A DNA stretch of 64,000 nucleotides from Thermoguttaceae bacterium (GTDB taxonomy: Bacteria; Planctomycetota; Planctomycetia; Pirellulales; Thermoguttaceae). Below, in pieces: positions 8,800-16,866 of this stretch. Within the stretch, counting starts at the first letter, position 1. Each line of letters begins with the position of its first letter. The stretch lies in assembly GCA_017937485.1 (NCBI GenBank), contig JAGBDN010000069.1:50023-114022 (forward strand), read 5' to 3'. The translations under genes and the position numbers were made by a program. The notes beneath the pieces were generated by a model. It ran no database searches. It saw only the letters and a list, made by a program, of their open reading frames with translations, and was not told the origin of the DNA.

Positions 8800-10617
8800 A
8801 TGGATTATCGAGCAGTTTTTGTTTTTTTAAGCGCGGTCGCTTGTTTTCTCGGCGGCGGGATGCTCTTTTGCGTTCCTTGGGGATGCGAGGCGTTGGGGGG
8901 CGATTGGCGTTGGGAAGCGCGCGGCGTCGAAGGGCTCCTGATGGGCGCGGCGACTTCCTTCGTCGTCGCGTTTGCGTTTTATTGGTTCGGACGCGGCGCC
9001 AACTCGACGCGACTTTTTCGCAAAGACGCGATCGCGATCGTTGCGTTTAGTTGGATTTTAGCGATTTTTTTGGGCGCGACCCCCTATTTGTACGGCGGCG
9101 CCGAATTGCGACCGGGCGTTCCGGCGACGTTGGCCGACGCGATTTTTGAGTCGGCGTCCGGTTTGACGACGACCGGCGCGACCGTTTTCGGCGAGCTTGA
9201 GAATCCCGCGTCGTTGCCGCGAACTTTGCTTTTTTGGCGCTTTGCGACCCATTTTCTCGGCGGGTTGGGGGTGATGTGCTTTTTCGTCGCGTTAATCGGC
9301 CAAGGCGCGAACGGCAAGGCGATTATGAAGCTCGAACGCGGCGCTTCCGGGAATATGCCCGTCGCGAAAATGCGGGAACTGGCTTTCGCGCTCTTTAAGA
9401 TTTACGTTTTTTTAAACGTCGCGTGCGCGGCGGCGTTTTTGTGTTGCGGCGCGTCCTTTTTGGACGCGATCGCGCACGCGTTTTCGACCGTCGCGACGGG
9501 CGGTTTCAGTTCGCGAAACGCAAGCGTCGCTTATTTCGCGACCGATCCTAACGTCGATAGCGCCGCTTTTGAGTTGACGGCGTTGTTTTTTATGATCGTC
9601 GCGTCGACGAACTACGGGCTTCTCTATTGGGTCGCGCTGAGGAAGCCGGGAAAACTGTTTCGCGACGCCGAATGGCGAACGTATTTGGCCGTTTTAATCT
9701 TGGCGACCGTCGCGACGTTCGGTTTCGGTTGCGCCAAAGGGGATTTTAAGAAGTCGGCGGAAGCGCGGGTCGAAGAAAAGACGACGGCGCCGCAAAACGC
9801 GACGTTGCAAGGCGAAGCGAAAGTCGCCGAGCGCGACGTCGTTTGGGCGACGGAGACCTTCCCGCGGATTTCCGGCTCGCTCGGCGGAGAAAACGAGAGT
9901 TCGGCGAAGAGCGGCGAGAACGCGCAAAATAACTCGAATAGCGAAAATAAAACGTTGGGGCGAGTCGGCGAACTTGCGGCGAATAGCGAGACAAGCGAAA
10001 CGGACGCGTCGGCGTCTTGGCTCGATTCGTTGCGGATTTCCGCTTTCACCGTCGTTTCGTTGGCCTCCGGAACGGGATTCGCCGCGACGCGGTACGAACT
10101 TTGGAACGCGACGACGCTTCTTATATTAGCGTTTGTTATGTTTTGCGGCGGATGCGCGGCAAGCACGGCCGGCGGCGCGAAAATTTATCGCGTCGTTCTT
10201 CTCGGAAAAGCGATTTTGTTGGGCGTCGAACGGACGCACAGCCCGAACGTGGTGCGCGCGACGAGATACAACGGCGAAAATCTAGAGCGCGATATGTTGA
10301 ATTCCGTCGTCGTTCATTTAATAACGTTGAGCGTTTTGATTTTGACGTTAACGGCGGCGACCCTTTGTTGGGAATCGGACGCGCCTTGGGCGGACGCGCC
10401 GTCGCCGCAAATTGAAAAATTAGTCGATATGTCGGGCGCCGCGCTCTCGATGTTTTCCAACGTCGGCCCCGCGTTTGGTAAAATGGGCGCTTTGGAGAAT
10501 TACGGATTCCTTTCCGCGCCGACGAAATTGCTGTATAGCGGCGCGATGTTGATCGGACGTTTAGAAATTTGGATCGTATTGGCGATTTTGACGCCGGGAT
10601 TTTGGCGAAGAAGCTAA
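8800..10617 (+). CDS. trkH: TrkH-family potassium uptake channel
   Basis: A 605-residue membrane protein with four pore-loop repeats, each with the filter glycine: SASGLTTTGAT, FSTVATGGFSS, VVSLASGTGFAA and MFSNVGPAFGKMG. The Gly-Gly-Leu-Gly stretch of HFLGGLGVMCFFVALIGQG is typical of TrkH. It should carry K+ across the cytoplasmic membrane with a TrkA-type RCK partner, which is not in the window. Between membrane spans, residues about 316-406 form a hydrophilic Ser/Glu/Asn-rich insert not usual in TrkH (about 480 residues). Start: the ATG at 8800 lacks a clear Shine-Dalgarno sequence. A -10-like TAAAAT (8688-8693) lies about 110 bases upstream with a poor -35. Confidence 0.9.
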   Translation: MDYRAVFVFLSAVACFLGGGMLFCVPWGCEALGGDWRWEARGVEGLLMGAATSFVVAFAFYWFGRGANSTRLFRKDAIAIVAFSWILAIFLGATPYLYGGAELRPGVPATLADAIFESASGLTTTGATVFGELENPASLPRTLLFWRFATHFLGGLGVMCFFVALIGQGANGKAIMKLERGASGNMPVAKMRELAFALFKIYVFLNVACAAAFLCCGASFLDAIAHAFSTVATGGFSSRNASVAYFATDPNVDSAAFELTALFFMIVASTNYGLLYWVALRKPGKLFRDAEWRTYLAVLILATVATFGFGCAKGDFKKSAEARVEEKTTAPQNATLQGEAKVAERDVVWATETFPRISGSLGGENESSAKSGENAQNNSNSENKTLGRVGELAANSETSETDASASWLDSLRISAFTVVSLASGTGFAATRYELWNATTLLILAFVMFCGGCAASTAGGAKIYRVVLLGKAILLGVERTHSPNVVRATRYNGENLERDMLNSVVVHLITLSVLILTLTAATLCWESDAPWADAPSPQIEKLVDMSGAALSMFSNVGPAFGKMGALENYGFLSAPTKLLYSGAMLIGRLEIWIVLAILTPGFWRRS

Positions 10618-10618
10618 C

Positions 10619-10649
10619 GAGTCGACGCGTCGGAAGGGCGCGCCGACTC
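10619..10649. terminator. Inverted repeat between convergent genes
   Basis: GAGTCGACGCG (10619-10629) pairs with CGCGCCGACTC (10639-10649), 10 of 11 positions, loop of 9. It lies directly after the trkH stop. No T-run is present on either side, so it may be a weak bidirectional terminator or a 3'-end stabiliser. Confidence 0.45.
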
Positions 10650-10683
10650 TAGTGCAAACGGCTTGGGTCGGCAAACGCCGCGA

Positions 10684-11316
10684 TTAGAATTTAACGCGTT
10701 CGGCTTTCAGCGCTTGCTCGACGAGGCGAGCCGTTTCTTGCGGAATCGCCGGATTCGTTTTCGCGAATTTCAGGGCGACGGCGTCGATTTCGCGCAAAAT
10801 CTTCGTTCGGACGCGCCAAAGTCCGTAAACGAGCGCGACCAACCCGTATCCGAGAAGCGTCGTCGCGAGCGTCGCCGACATAATCCCGAACGCCAAAATG
10901 CTGAACGCTCCCCAAAACGCGATGTTTTCGGCGGCGTGCAGAGCGCGAACGCGGCTCGGTTTTTCCGGCGAACGACGTTCGGCGACCGCTTGCGCTCCGG
11001 CGCGCAACGCCAACGCGACCGAAGCGACGTCGCGCCGTCCGAGCGTGTCCGGGCTCAAAAGAATCTTGTTTTGGGCGGCGACGTATTCGTTCTGCATATA
11101 ATTTTCGCTCTTAACGACTTCGACGTCGGTCAAGTCGACCTCTTTCAAGAAAGCGGCGAGCGCGACGTCGGAAGCGACGCCGGCGTCGACGTCGGTCAGT
11201 CGGCGGACGCAGCGGTCGGCGCGGATTTGCGAGAGCCAACCGGCGCAAAAAATCGGGAGAGCGGGAAGGGAGTAAACGACGGCGAGCGCGTTCGCGCTAA
11301 GATTTTCAAGACCCAT
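10684..11316 (-). CDS. YugP-like (Zn_peptidase_2) membrane protein lacking the HExxH motif
   Basis: A 210-residue protein with an N-terminal membrane span (VVYSLPALPIFCAGWL), a domain resembling neutral zinc metallopeptidases of the YugP type (VASDVALAAFLKEVDLTDVE, then KILLSPDTLGRRDVASVALA), two further spans at about 133-165 and a C-terminal amphipathic stretch. In YugP, the segment after the GRS-A-A-VA helix is AAHEVGHAIQ, giving the zinc-binding HExxH. Here the aligned residues read LALRAGAQAV, so both His and the Glu are absent and protease activity is not expected. The start has GAAAG upstream. Alternative: an unrelated membrane protein with chance similarity. Confidence 0.6.
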   Translation of the reverse strand: MGLENLSANALAVVYSLPALPIFCAGWLSQIRADRCVRRLTDVDAGVASDVALAAFLKEVDLTDVEVVKSENYMQNEYVAAQNKILLSPDTLGRRDVASVALALRAGAQAVAERRSPEKPSRVRALHAAENIAFWGAFSILAFGIMSATLATTLLGYGLVALVYGLWRVRTKILREIDAVALKFAKTNPAIPQETARLVEQALKAERVKF

Positions 11317-11443
11317 CTTGTTCTTTCTAGCGAATATTCTCTTATAAGCGTCGCGAAAACGGCGTTTCGCGGCTAATTGTTGTTTATTGGATTTTGGATT
11401 GAATTTTGCACGGTTATAAAGCCGCGTCGGCGACCAATAAACG

Positions 11444-11899
11444 TCAATTGCGAAGAGAACGCAACGTTAGAAAGAGGGGGCGCGAAGCCGATTGACAGGC
11501 CCAAAAAGAACGAAAAACCGCCGACGAAAGACCGAGCGCGGAGAACGAAAAGGCGCGAACGGACGACGATTTCGCCGAGCCGCCGAGGGACGAAAAGTCG
11601 TCGCCGATTCGCCGCCGCGTCGAGTCTTGAACGCGTCGAGGGACGCCGCGCAAAGACGCTTCAAACAATTCCGACGTCGGTTCGGAAAGGTCGCGAAGAG
11701 GGGCGGCGCTTTCCGAGTCGAGCGTTTGAGCGAACGAGTCGAGCGGCGAGGAAGAATTTTCGACGGTCGAACGGCTCGCGACGGCGGGCGCGCTCGACGG
11801 CGACGCGTCGAAATTAACCGTCGCGACGTTCCAAAAGGACGCGACGATTAAGACGAAAAACGTCCAACCGAAAGAATTCTTGGGCTCAAAACGGCGCAT
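11444..11899 (-). CDS. Possible small exported or membrane protein, hypothetical
   Basis: A 151-codon ORF downstream of hemE on the same strand. It begins with a basic start and a hydrophobic stretch (FGWTFFVLIVASFWNVATV, residues 11-29) that could be a signal anchor, then a Ser/Ala/Glu-rich segment without motifs. Its composition on this strand is more protein-like than the Arg-rich ORFs antisense to it, which is the main reason for calling it. There is no strong ribosome binding site. If it is not a gene, the 690 bases between hemE and the YugP-like gene hold nothing I recognise. Confidence 0.35.
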   Translation of the reverse strand: MRRFEPKNSFGWTFFVLIVASFWNVATVNFDASPSSAPAVASRSTVENSSSPLDSFAQTLDSESAAPLRDLSEPTSELFEASLRGVPRRVQDSTRRRIGDDFSSLGGSAKSSSVRAFSFSALGLSSAVFRSFWACQSASRPLFLTLRSLRN

Positions 11900-12008
11900 T
11901 GAAACGAAATTGAACGGCGTTTAATAAGCGAGGTTAAGGGGTAAAAGGAGGTCGACGAGAAAATTTTACCGTCGACGTTAAAACGGGGGAAATAGGCGGG
12001 AAATAACG

Positions 12009-13064
12009 TTAAGCGCGGCGCCAATTTTTGACCGTTTCGACGAGGCAAATAACGTTCTCGACCGGCGTTTCCTTCAAAATCCCGTGTCCGAGGTTGAAAA
12101 TGAAGCCGGGGCGGTCGCCGACGTGGTCGAGAATCCGCGTCGCTTCGGCGCGAATCGTCTCTTGCGGGCCGAGCAAAACGACCGGGTCGAGGTTTCCTTG
12201 AACGGCGCGGTCGGGCCCGATTTGCGCCCAAGCGTCGTCGATCGGAATCCGCCAATCGACGCCGACGCAATCGGTTCCGACCTCCGCGAAGGACGGCAAA
12301 AGCGCCGGATTTCCGGTTCCAAAATAGATTACCGGGACGCCGGGCTTCAACTCGCGACGCAATTCTTGTAGCGACGGCAAGACGAAACGACGGAAATCGT
12401 CGACGCCGAGGCAGCCGACCCAGCTGTCGAAAATTTGAACGCAGTCGGCGCCCGCGTCGATTTGCGCGTTCAGGTACCGGGCCGCCGAGCGCGCCAAACG
12501 TCCGAGGAGTTCGCGCCAAACGTCGGGTTGGGAATACATTAACGCCTTCGTTCGCAAAAATTGCCGACTCGTCCCCCCTTCGATCGCGTATCCGGCGAGA
12601 GTGAACGGGGCGCCCGCGAACCCGATCACCGGGAGCGGCGCGACGGCGCGGCGCGTCTCGGCGACCGTCTCGAAGACGTAATCGAGCGGCGAAACGTCGA
12701 CCAGTTCGCGAACGCGGGCCAAGTCGTCGGCGTCGCGGAACGGATTCCCGATTTTCGGGCCGTCTCCGGCGACGAACGAGAGGTCGAAGCCCATCGGCTC
12801 GAGAATCGGGAGCAAGTCGGAGAAGATGATCGCCGCGTCGACGCCGATACGCTCGACCGCCGTTTGCATCGCTTCGGCGCAAAGTTTCGGGTTTTTGCAG
12901 AGTTCGAGGAACGTTCGGCCCTCGCGAACGGCGCGATACTCCGTCATATAGCGTCCGGCTTGACGCATTAACCATATAGGCGGGCGGTCGACCGGTTCGC
13001 GACGGAGCGCTTTCATCAGGAGCGAATCGTTGGCGGAGGCGATTTCTTGCGGCGATTTTGTCAT
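12009..13064 (-). CDS. hemE: Uroporphyrinogen decarboxylase
   Basis: A 351-residue enzyme that decarboxylates the four acetate side chains of uroporphyrinogen III to give coproporphyrinogen III in haem synthesis. Family motifs are in order: PPIWLMRQAGRYM near the start, IIFSDLLPILEPMG, IGFAGAPFTLAGY, VQIFDSWVG, GVDWRI, VQGNLDP and FNLGHGI near the end. RQAGRY provides the arginine clamp for substrate carboxylates. The length is normal. The start at 13064 (MTKSPQEIASAN) is preferred over an in-frame ATG at 13094 because a TATAGT -10 box lies between the two; that position implies a leaderless or nearly leaderless transcript. No other haem gene is in the window. Confidence 0.95.
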   Translation of the reverse strand: MTKSPQEIASANDSLLMKALRREPVDRPPIWLMRQAGRYMTEYRAVREGRTFLELCKNPKLCAEAMQTAVERIGVDAAIIFSDLLPILEPMGFDLSFVAGDGPKIGNPFRDADDLARVRELVDVSPLDYVFETVAETRRAVAPLPVIGFAGAPFTLAGYAIEGGTSRQFLRTKALMYSQPDVWRELLGRLARSAARYLNAQIDAGADCVQIFDSWVGCLGVDDFRRFVLPSLQELRRELKPGVPVIYFGTGNPALLPSFAEVGTDCVGVDWRIPIDDAWAQIGPDRAVQGNLDPVVLLGPQETIRAEATRILDHVGDRPGFIFNLGHGILKETPVENVICLVETVKNWRRA

Positions 13065-13068
13065 TAAT

Positions 13069-13074
13069 ACTATA
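13069..13074 (-). promoter_or_regulatory. -10 element immediately upstream of hemE
   Basis: TATAGT on the minus strand ends 5 bases before the hemE ATG at 13064, placing the transcription start at or next to the start codon. The -35 is poor (TTGGAC at 13089-13094, only 14 bases away). Confidence 0.45.
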
Positions 13075-13097
13075 GGGCGAAAAAAGGCGTCCAAAAT

Positions 13098-13385
13098 TTA
13101 CGGCGTCGCGGGCGTCGGCGTCGCGACGTTTTCGGCGGGCGTTTCGGGCGTCGGAGCGTTTTCGGCGTCGACGGTCGTTTGCGTCGCGTTCGGTTCGTTC
13201 GGCGGCGCGACTCGGCGGGCGTTCGTCGCCAAGAAGAGGTAATACATTCCGGCGAAGAGCGCGATTCCGATCAGCGTTCGTTTGACGACGCGGGCCGTTT
13301 CGCGTTGAACTCGGCGTCGGGCGGCGCGATACTCTTCCGGCGTCGGACGGCGCGTCGCGTCGGTTTCGTTTTCGGTTCTTTTCAT
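13098..13385 (-). CDS. Small single-pass membrane protein, function unknown
   Basis: A 95-residue protein. Residues 1-33 are charged and basic (PTPEEYRAARRRVQRETARV), a membrane span follows at about 35-52 (TLIGIALFAGMYYLFLA), and the periplasmic tail is Pro/Thr/Ala/Glu-rich. The ATG at 13385 was chosen because the upstream in-frame extension is Lys/Arg-rich and lacks any start signal. It lies 33 bases before hemE on the same strand and could share its transcription, although hemE also has its own -10. No family recognised. Confidence 0.5.
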   Translation of the reverse strand: MKRTENETDATRRPTPEEYRAARRRVQRETARVVKRTLIGIALFAGMYYLFLATNARRVAPPNEPNATQTTVDAENAPTPETPAENVATPTPATP

Positions 13386-13516
13386 TGTTTTCTTGCGCTT
13401 TTTTGACGCGGTTCTTCCCGGCGTTCGATCGGCGCCGACGGAAGCCCGACGTTTCTTTAATGATAACGTTTTCTTAAAATTTTTCAACGGGCGCGGCGAA
13501 ATTGTCGCGAAATTGC

Positions 13517-13545
13517 TTGAAAATCGCGTTCCGTTCCGTTATACT
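13517..13545 (+). promoter_or_regulatory. Sigma70-type promoter for the Gfo/Idh gene
   Basis: TTGAAA (13517-13522), 17-bp spacer, TATACT (13540-13545). Predicted start near 13552, about 95 bases before the GTG at 13648. Confidence 0.8.
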
Positions 13546-13647
13546 TTAGTCGGCGCGTCGACGCAAAGGCGTTCGAACGCGTTTTTTACTTTTGCAATTT
13601 TGCCTGTTTTGCTTATTTTGCGTTGAACGCAACGAAAGGGGGCCGCC

Positions 13648-15015
13648 GTGTCCGACCGTCAATCTTCGATGAATCGCCGTTCTTTTGTCCGACGAAGCGC
13701 CGCGACGTCGCTCGCTTTCGGCTTGGCCGCGCTGCAGACGCCGACGTCGAAAGCCGAAATTCTCGGCGCCAACGATAAAATCCGACTCGCGTTCCTCGGC
13801 GTCGCCAACCGCGGTTCGCAACTCTTGCAAGCGTTCAAAAAGTCGAGCGATATGAAGATCGCGGCCCTTTGCGACGTCGACTCGAAGACGCTGGCCAACG
13901 CGGCGGAGAAGTTCGGCGACGGTTCGCAAACGCTCGAAACCGACTTCCGCAAGATTTACGAACGCTCCGACGTCGACGCGGTCGTTTTGGCGACGCCCGA
14001 CCATTGGCACGCGTATCAAACGGTCGAGGCGTGCAAGGCCGGGTTCGACGTTTACTGCGAAAAACCGCTCGCGACGTCGGTCGTCGAAGGGCGAACTATG
14101 GTCGAAGCGGCGCGAAAATACAAGCGCGTCGTTCAGGTCGGGATTCACCGGCGTTCGTCGCCGCTTTATCGCAAGGTCGCGGAAATCGGGCTCGAAAACA
14201 AAATCGGGCGGGCGACGGTCGCGCGGACTTGCCATTGTTCGAATATGTACCCGAACGGAATGGGGAAGGCGAAACCGACCGCGCCGCCGGAAAACCTCGA
14301 TTGGGAACTTTGGATCGGGCCCCGCGCCGAACGGGCGTATCAGGAAAACATTACGCCGTATAAATTCCGTTGGTGGGACGAATATTGCTCGCAAGTCGCG
14401 AACCAGGGCGTTCACTTTTTCGATATGATTCGCTGGTTCTTGAACGAAAAAGCGCCGGCGTCGATTTGCGCGATGGGCGGGAAGTTCGTCGTCGACGACG
14501 ACCGCACCATTCCGGACACGATGGCGGTTTGCTTCGAGTTCGCGTCGGGCCGCTTGGCGACCTTCAACCACTTCGAAGGGAACGGGAACCCGATTATGGC
14601 GACCGACGAAAATTTCCGCGCGCTCGGATACGTCGAGTTCCGCGGAACGCAAAGCACCGGCTATATTTACGACAATCGCCTCCTGATCAAACCGGAGAAA
14701 CCGGGGCAGTTCCAAACGAAGGAGCCGCGCGCGGCGGAGGAAACGATCGCGATCGAAGGCGCCGCGCAAATGAATCTCGACGCGACGGCGTTGCACGCGC
14801 AAAATTTCCTCGACTGCATGCGGTCGCGCAAAACGCCGAATACCGACGTCGAGGAGGCGCACCTCAGCACGACGATGAGCCATTTGGCGAATATTTCGCT
14901 GAAAACGCGGTTGCGGCTCGAGTGGGACGCCGAAAACGAACGGATTACCAACGACGAAGCGGCGAACGAACTCCTCGGCGTTCCGTACCGCGAACCTTGG
15001 AAGTTGACGCTCTAA
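13648..15015 (+). CDS. Gfo/Idh/MocA family oxidoreductase with twin-arginine signal
   Basis: A 455-residue NAD(P)-dependent dehydrogenase-like protein. The N-terminus carries a Tat-type signal (NRRSFVRRSAATSLAFGLAA), then the Rossmann domain (IRLAFLGVANRGSQLL at about 47-62; CDVDSKTLANAAEKFG), the EKPLATSVVEG motif whose Lys is the usual catalytic residue, VVQVGIHRRSSPLYRKV and the C-terminal alpha/beta domain. Such exported members are abundant in planctomycetes and act on sugars or inositol-like polyols; the substrate cannot be read. GTG is the start because AAGGGGG (13636-13642) is spaced correctly for it; the ATG at 13669 would be too far. A weak hairpin (15036-15060) follows the stop. 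Confidence 0.9.
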   Translation: MSDRQSSMNRRSFVRRSAATSLAFGLAALQTPTSKAEILGANDKIRLAFLGVANRGSQLLQAFKKSSDMKIAALCDVDSKTLANAAEKFGDGSQTLETDFRKIYERSDVDAVVLATPDHWHAYQTVEACKAGFDVYCEKPLATSVVEGRTMVEAARKYKRVVQVGIHRRSSPLYRKVAEIGLENKIGRATVARTCHCSNMYPNGMGKAKPTAPPENLDWELWIGPRAERAYQENITPYKFRWWDEYCSQVANQGVHFFDMIRWFLNEKAPASICAMGGKFVVDDDRTIPDTMAVCFEFASGRLATFNHFEGNGNPIMATDENFRALGYVEFRGTQSTGYIYDNRLLIKPEKPGQFQTKEPRAAEETIAIEGAAQMNLDATALHAQNFLDCMRSRKTPNTDVEEAHLSTTMSHLANISLKTRLRLEWDAENERITNDEAANELLGVPYREPWKLTL

Positions 15016-15395
15016 TCGAAAAAGCGGCGTAAAATCGAACGCCGTTTGAAAAAACGAAACGACGTCGAACGTCGACTCGCGAGCGCGGGGCGGCGGGCGG
15101 CGTCGTTTTGGCGTTTCGGGGGAACGCTTTCGCACTTGCGTTCGGAGAGAGATTTTTCGACGAGTCGGAGTTGAAAGGGGGGGGAGGTCTTAGATAAGGC
15201 TGGGGAGCGTTTTTGACATTTTCGGCGCGATTTTTCGCCGTCGCGGCAAAATAGCGAAAGACGGAGCCCGGTTTTATCGATAATATTAAAAATAATAAAA
15301 CTAATAAAAAATCAATATAAGCCAGTATGGGGAGGCGTCGCGGAACGTTTGGCGGCGACTCCGGGGAATTGCGCAAAAGAAGGAAAACGGGCGAT
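15016..15395 (+). other. Intergenic region, AT-rich end
   Basis: A weak hairpin CGGCGT/ACGCCG with a short T-run follows the Gfo/Idh stop at about 15038-15060. A purine-rich run (GAAAGGGGGGGGAGG) lies at about 15173-15187. Bases 15275-15325 are strikingly AT-rich (many AATAAT/AAAATA words) and probably hold the promoter of the next gene, but no convincing -35/-10 pair stands out. Confidence 0.4.
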
Positions 15396-16709
15396 ATGAA
15401 CGCGTTGTATCGAAAAATCGTCGACGGCGAGGAAAAGATTTCGCTGATCGGGCTCGGATACGTCGGGACGCCGATCGCGGTCGCGTTCGCGAAAAAGGCC
15501 AAGGTCGTCGGGTTCGATATTAACGCGAAGAAAATCGCGCTTTACCGCTCCGGAATCGACCCGACGAACGAAGTCGGCGCCGACGCGTTGAAAGCGACGA
15601 CCGTCGAGTTTACGTCCGACGAAACGAAGTTGCGGGAAGCGAAGTTTCACGTCGTCGCCGTTCCGACGCCGGTGCGCGACGATCATACGCCCGATTTGTC
15701 GCCGGTCGAGGGGGCGAGCCGGATTTTGGGGCGCAACCTAACGCCCGGAAGCGTCGTCGTTTACGAGTCGACCGTTTATCCCGGCGTTACCGAGGACGTT
15801 TGCGTTCCGATTTTGGAGCGGGAATCCGGTTTGCGTTGCGGCGTCGATTTTAAGGTCGGGTATTCTCCAGAGCGCATCAACCCGGGCGACAAGGAGCGGC
15901 GGCTCGAAACGATCGTCAAAATCGTTTCCGGAATGGACGCGGAGACGCTCGACGTCGTCGCGAAGGTTTACGAACTCGTCGTCGAGGCGGGCGTTTACCG
16001 GGCGCCGTCGATCAAGGTCGCGGAGGCGGCGAAGGTGATCGAGAACTGCCAGCGCGATATTAACATCGCCTTTATGAACGAGTTGTCGATCATCTTCAAC
16101 AAACTCGGCGTCGACACAAAGTCGGTCTTGGAGGCCGCCGGGACGAAGTGGAACTTTTTGAAGTTCGCTCCCGGGCTCGTCGGCGGGCATTGCATCGGCG
16201 TCGACCCTTATTATTTGACGTACAAGGCGGAGCAGGTTGGGTACCGGAGCCAAATTATTTTGGCGGGACGGCGCATTAACGACGATATGGGGCGTTACGT
16301 CGCGGAAAATCTCGTCAAAAATTTGATTAAAGCGGACAAAACGGTTAAGGGCGCCCGCGTCGCGATTCTCGGGTTCACCTTCAAGGAGAATTGCCCGGAC
16401 ACGCGGAACACGAAGGTTTTCGACGTCGTTAAGGAGTTGCGCGAATATGGCGTCGAGCCGGTCGTCGCCGACCCGATCGCCGACGCGGAAGAGGCGCGGG
16501 CGCTTTACGGCGTCGAATTCGTCGACTTGGCCGACGTTCGGGAAATGGACGCGGTCGTTTTGGCGGTCGCGCATCGGGAGTTCGCGGCGCTGACCGAAAC
16601 GGAGATCGCGGGCTTTTTCGGAAGCGGCGTCAAAACGCTCCTCGACCTGAAAGGCCTCTTCGACCGCGACGAATACGAACGCGCCGGGTATCTTTACTGG
16701 CGACTCTAA
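15396..16709 (+). CDS. Nucleotide-sugar (UDP-N-acetylhexosamine type) 6-dehydrogenase
   Basis: A 437-residue UDP-glucose/UDP-GlcNAc dehydrogenase family enzyme. The NAD-binding motif SLIGLGYVGTPIAVAFA is at about 16-32, then VVAVPTPV, YESTVYPGVTED, GYSPERINPGDK, the helix with KVIENCQRDINIAFMNEL, and the catalytic Cys266 in GGHCIGVDPYYLT. The GYSPERINPGD and FTFKENCPDTRNTKV wording matches the WbpA/TviB subgroup, which oxidises UDP-N-acetylhexosamines to uronic acids for surface polysaccharide. The start is the ATG at 15396, preceded by AGAAGGA; an in-frame start at 15327 would add an Arg-rich leader unlike the family. No glycosyltransferase genes are near. Confidence 0.88.
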   Translation: MNALYRKIVDGEEKISLIGLGYVGTPIAVAFAKKAKVVGFDINAKKIALYRSGIDPTNEVGADALKATTVEFTSDETKLREAKFHVVAVPTPVRDDHTPDLSPVEGASRILGRNLTPGSVVVYESTVYPGVTEDVCVPILERESGLRCGVDFKVGYSPERINPGDKERRLETIVKIVSGMDAETLDVVAKVYELVVEAGVYRAPSIKVAEAAKVIENCQRDINIAFMNELSIIFNKLGVDTKSVLEAAGTKWNFLKFAPGLVGGHCIGVDPYYLTYKAEQVGYRSQIILAGRRINDDMGRYVAENLVKNLIKADKTVKGARVAILGFTFKENCPDTRNTKVFDVVKELREYGVEPVVADPIADAEEARALYGVEFVDLADVREMDAVVLAVAHREFAALTETEIAGFFGSGVKTLLDLKGLFDRDEYERAGYLYWRL

Positions 16710-16755
16710 ACGCGGCAAAAACGGGAAATTCGTTAAAATTAGGCAAGAAATAGCG

Positions 16756-16802
16756 AAACGACGGCGCGTCCAAACGGGCGACCGTCGTTTTTGCGTTGGG
16801 GA
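16756..16802 (+). terminator. Intrinsic terminator
   Basis: AAACGACGG (16756-16764) pairs perfectly with CCGTCGTTT (16792-16800), ending in five Ts. Separates the convergent dehydrogenase and GH43 genes; the loop is long (27 bases). Confidence 0.75.
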
Positions 16803-16866
16803 AACGCCGACTTGAACGCGGGTACGGCGTTAAAATCGGCGGTTTGCGCAATTTAGGGGGACGGCG

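Noticed and set aside
13065..13080. T7-promoter-like word AATACTATAGGG on the plus strand
   Set aside because: Lacks the CGACTCAC core; better explained as the complement of the hemE -10 box.
13546..15135. 529-codon minus ORF
   Set aside because: Antisense to the Gfo/Idh gene, which has full motifs, a promoter and a ribosome binding site.
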